From NCBI RefSeq assembly GCF_014652235.1, contig NZ_BMYK01000003.1, positions 248,001 through 312,000 on the forward strand: a DNA stretch of 64,000 bases. The letters are read 5' to 3'. The notes under the pieces are model-generated. The model did not search any database and was not told the origin of the DNA. It saw only the letters and a program-made list of their open reading frames with translations. The DNA is from Pseudorhodoferax aquiterrae (GTDB taxonomy: Bacteria; Pseudomonadota; Gammaproteobacteria; Burkholderiales; Burkholderiaceae_C). Each line of letters opens with the position of its first letter. The stretch's first letter is position 1. This document shows positions 62,018-64,000 of the stretch, piece after piece. The translations under genes were made by a program, and so were the position numbers.

Positions 62018-62605
62018 ATGAAACTGGTCATCCTGGACCGCGACGGCACGATCAACGTCGACAGCGACGAGTTCATCAAGTCGCCCGAGGAATGGGAGCC
62101 CTTGCCCGGCGCGCTGGAGGCCATCGCCAAGCTCAACCACGCCGGCTGGCATGTGGTGATCGCCACCAACCAGTCGGGCCTGGGCCGCGGCCTGTTCGAC
62201 GTGGTCTCGCTCAACGCCATCCACGCCAAGATGCACAAGGCCCTCGCGGCACTGGGCGGCCGCATCGATGCGGTGTTCTACTGCCCCCACACACCCGATG
62301 ACCACTGCGCCTGCCGCAAGCCGCAGCCCGGCCTGTTCCAGCAGATCGGCGAGCGCCTGGGCGTGGACCTCCAGGACGTGCCCACGGCCGGCGACAGCGC
62401 GCGCGACCTGCAGGCCGGCGTCGCGGCCGGCTGCGAACCGCACCTGGTGCTGACCGGCAAGGCCGCCGCCTGGCGCGACCAGGGCGCGGCACCGCCGCTG
62501 CCCAACGACTTCCCCGCCCACACCATCGTGCACCAGGACCTGGCGGCCTTCGCCGAATTCCTGACCGCGCGCGAACTGCTGCAACGCCCGGCCCCTGCAC
62601 CATGA
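62018..62605 (+). CDS. gmhB: D-glycero-beta-D-manno-heptose-1,7-bisphosphate 7-phosphatase
   Basis: A 195-residue HAD phosphatase. The opening VILDRDGTINVD carries the nucleophile Asp and the acid/base Asp; ATNQSGLGRGLF is motif II; the zinc loop CPHTPDDHCACRKP has Cys and His ligands. It removes the 7-phosphate in the ADP-heptose route for lipopolysaccharide. ATG at 62018 lies 7 bases after glyS and is preferred over an upstream frame start at 61985. It overlaps plsC by 4 bases. Confidence 0.93.
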   Translation: MKLVILDRDGTINVDSDEFIKSPEEWEPLPGALEAIAKLNHAGWHVVIATNQSGLGRGLFDVVSLNAIHAKMHKALAALGGRIDAVFYCPHTPDDHCACRKPQPGLFQQIGERLGVDLQDVPTAGDSARDLQAGVAAGCEPHLVLTGKAAAWRDQGAAPPLPNDFPAHTIVHQDLAAFAEFLTARELLQRPAPAP

Positions 62606-63378
62606 GAAACGGTTTGTCTGCCGGCGCCTGGCTGCTGGCCTTCGTGCGCTCGGTGCTGCACCTGCTCTGGATGGTGGTCACCATCGTGCCCTGGGCCACC
62701 TTCGCGATCATCGCCTCGCTGTTCGTGAGCCCCACGCGCATGTACTGGATCTGCGCGGGCTGGCTCAAGACCGCCGTCAGCGGCGGCCAGTGGATCCTGG
62801 GCATCCGCAACCGCATCACGGGCTTCGAGAACCTGCCGCATGGCGAACTCGACGCCGCCGTGCTGCTGGTCAAGCACCAGTCGACCTGGGAGACGCTGGT
62901 GATGCCGGCCATCATGCCGCACCCGCTGGCCTATGTGTTCAAGCGCGAGCTGCTCTACATCCCGTTCTTCGGCTGGTCCATGGCCCGCATGGACATGATC
63001 CACATCGACCGCTCGCAGGGCGCACGCGCCTTCGCCAAGGTCGTGCAGCAGGGCCGCCGCCTGCTCAAGCAGGGCAACTGGGTCATCATGTTCCCCGAGG
63101 GCACGCGCATCCCGCGCGGCGGCGTCGGCAACTACAAGTCGGGCGGCACGCGGCTGGCGATCGCCTGCGGCGCGCCCGTGGTGCCGATCGCCGTGACCTC
63201 GGCCAAGTGCTGGCCGCGCAAGGCCTTCGTCAAGCGGCCCGGCATCGTCGACATCTCCATTGGCAAGCCGATTCCCACCGAGGGCCGCCAGGCCGACGAA
63301 CTCATGCGCGAGGTGCAGGCCTGGATCGAATCCGAGATGCACCGGCTCGACCCCGAGGCCTATCCGGGCTTGAAGTGA
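62602..63378 (+). CDS. plsC: 1-acyl-sn-glycerol-3-phosphate acyltransferase (PlsC family)
   Basis: A 258-residue membrane enzyme. It starts with a hydrophobic helix (about residues 10-50). The motif H-x-x-x-x-(D) appears as LVKHQSTWETLVM, with Glu in place of the usual Asp. FPEGTRIPRGG is the glycerol-phosphate-binding motif. It adds a second acyl chain to lysophosphatidate, or acts on a related lipid. It overlaps gmhB and the M48 gene by 4 bases on each side, so the three form a tight operon. Confidence 0.93.
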   Translation: MRNGLSAGAWLLAFVRSVLHLLWMVVTIVPWATFAIIASLFVSPTRMYWICAGWLKTAVSGGQWILGIRNRITGFENLPHGELDAAVLLVKHQSTWETLVMPAIMPHPLAYVFKRELLYIPFFGWSMARMDMIHIDRSQGARAFAKVVQQGRRLLKQGNWVIMFPEGTRIPRGGVGNYKSGGTRLAIACGAPVVPIAVTSAKCWPRKAFVKRPGIVDISIGKPIPTEGRQADELMREVQAWIESEMHRLDPEAYPGLK

Positions 63379-64000
63379 AGCCCCTGGTCCAGCTGGCGCT
63401 CGACTTCTTCGCGCCACCGCCGCCACCGGAACCCAGCGCGCCTGCCGCGCCGCTGGCGCCGGCCGGCAGCGCCGTGCGCTTCTCCCATCCACAGGCCAAC
63501 CGCCAGGCCCTGCTCGGCCCGGCCGTGGTCGACTACCTGTTCAAGCGGGCCAAGCGGCGCAGCATCGGCTTCGTGGTCGCGGCCGACGGTCTGGTCATCA
63601 GCGCGCCGCGCTGGGTACCGCTCGCCGAAGTGGACAACGCCGTGCGCGACAAGAGTGGCTGGATCCTGCGCAAGCTCGGCGAGGCCCAGGACCGGCAACA
63701 GCGCATGTCCCAAGCCCGCATCGTCTGGCAGGACGGCGCCGAACTGCCCTTCCTGGGCCAGCGCATCCGGCTCGTGCTCGACCCGAGCCACCGCTTCGCG
63801 GGCAGCGGCGGTGCCGCGCTGGACGCCGAACGCGGCCTGTTGCAGCTGGCCCTGCCCGGCAGCGCCGCGCCCGAGCAGATCCGCGACACCGTGCAGGCCT
63901 GGCTCATGCGCCAGGCCAAGCACCTGTTCACCGAACGGCTGCAGCACTATGCGCCGCAGCTGGGCGTGCAGTGGACCCGGCTCACGCTGTCCAGCGCCGG
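63375..64000 (+). CDS. YgjP-like metal-dependent hydrolase (M48/DUF45), 3' truncated by window edge
   Basis: The frame is open to the edge, so only the first ~208 residues are seen. GTG at 63375 overlaps the plsC stop (GTGA). Residues ~30-200 show the YgjP/DUF45 opening: KRAKRRSIGFVVAADGLVIS, RDKSGWILRKLGEAQ, and RQAKHLFTERLQHYAPQLGV leading toward the expected zinc-binding HExxH, which would lie past the edge. It could be a peptidase or a hydrolase; the zinc motif itself cannot be checked here. Confidence 0.8.
   Translation, partial: MKPLVQLALDFFAPPPPPEPSAPAAPLAPAGSAVRFSHPQANRQALLGPAVVDYLFKRAKRRSIGFVVAADGLVISAPRWVPLAEVDNAVRDKSGWILRKLGEAQDRQQRMSQARIVWQDGAELPFLGQRIRLVLDPSHRFAGSGGAALDAERGLLQLALPGSAAPEQIRDTVQAWLMRQAKHLFTERLQHYAPQLGVQWTRLTLSSA

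Noticed and set aside
1-64000. CRISPR arrays, insertion sequences, prophage or integrase genes
   Set aside because: No direct-repeat arrays, transposase or integrase motifs, or attachment-site duplications were seen on reading both strands; the tRNA has no obvious 3'-end copy nearby.

Overview
The window is a gene-dense, very GC-rich chromosomal segment from a betaproteobacterium. The best fit is the Comamonadaceae (Burkholderiales), which is an inference. It rests on tripartite-tricarboxylate (Bug) binding proteins, the two-synthetase cyanophycin cluster with its associated ABC transporter and DUF1854 protein, an ArgP/ArgO pair, a minCDE operon, and gene order such as rplM-rpsI-erpA and corC-lnt-glyQ-glyS-gmhB-plsC. 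There are no rRNA genes, insertion sequences, phage genes or CRISPR arrays. One tRNA (Met, CAT) is present.

Layout. 1-6.4 kb: tail of a flavin monooxygenase, a BASS-type symporter, an extended SDR epimerase, an SbmA/BacA-like ABC exporter, then a second complete monooxygenase. That last gene sits behind what looks like a sigma-54 promoter with two upstream enhancer palindromes. 6.4-15 kb: a disordered hypothetical protein and the cyanophycin locus (DUF1854 protein and zinc-ribbon ABC transporter leftward; CphA' and CphA rightward). 15-19 kb: minCDE, creA and an MFS transporter. 19-24.5 kb: PAP2 phosphatase, metallophosphoesterase, diacylglycerol-kinase-like protein, a DMT transporter, a GFA protein, erpA, rpsI and rplM. 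24.7-33.5 kb: a Ser/Thr kinase, rlmJ, a Tsx-like porin, a LysR regulator, a propeller lipoprotein and a hybrid sensor kinase. 33.5-37.2 kb: a four-gene acyl-CoA operon (Bug protein, CoA-transferase, cupin, acyl-CoA dehydrogenase). 37.3-48.3 kb: histidine phosphatase, hydrolase, coaD, rsmD, argO/argP, an M16 peptidase pair, ftsY, a periplasmic hypothetical, a GltI-like protein and a second Bug protein. 48.3-51 kb: a gene-poor, AT-richer stretch with a candidate small RNA and several tiny genes, some membrane-spanning. 51-64 kb: enoyl-CoA hydratase, fadD, a lipase, an Lrp regulator, a GNAT protein, and then corC-lnt-glyQS-gmhB-plsC-M48 to the edge.

How the parts work together. CphA/CphA' make the nitrogen store cyanophycin and probably work with the divergent transporter. 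ArgP/ArgO handle basic amino acids, which are also the cyanophycin substrates. The 33.5-37.2 kb operon and the ECH/FadD pair handle acyl-CoA intermediates. Lnt, PlsC, GmhB, PAP2 and the lipase deal with the envelope.

The least-explained features are the small-protein island at 48.3-50.9 kb, the nearly symmetrical promoter between the M16 pair and ftsY, the sigma-54 control region of the monooxygenase, and the apparently inactivated Mur-ligase half of CphA'.
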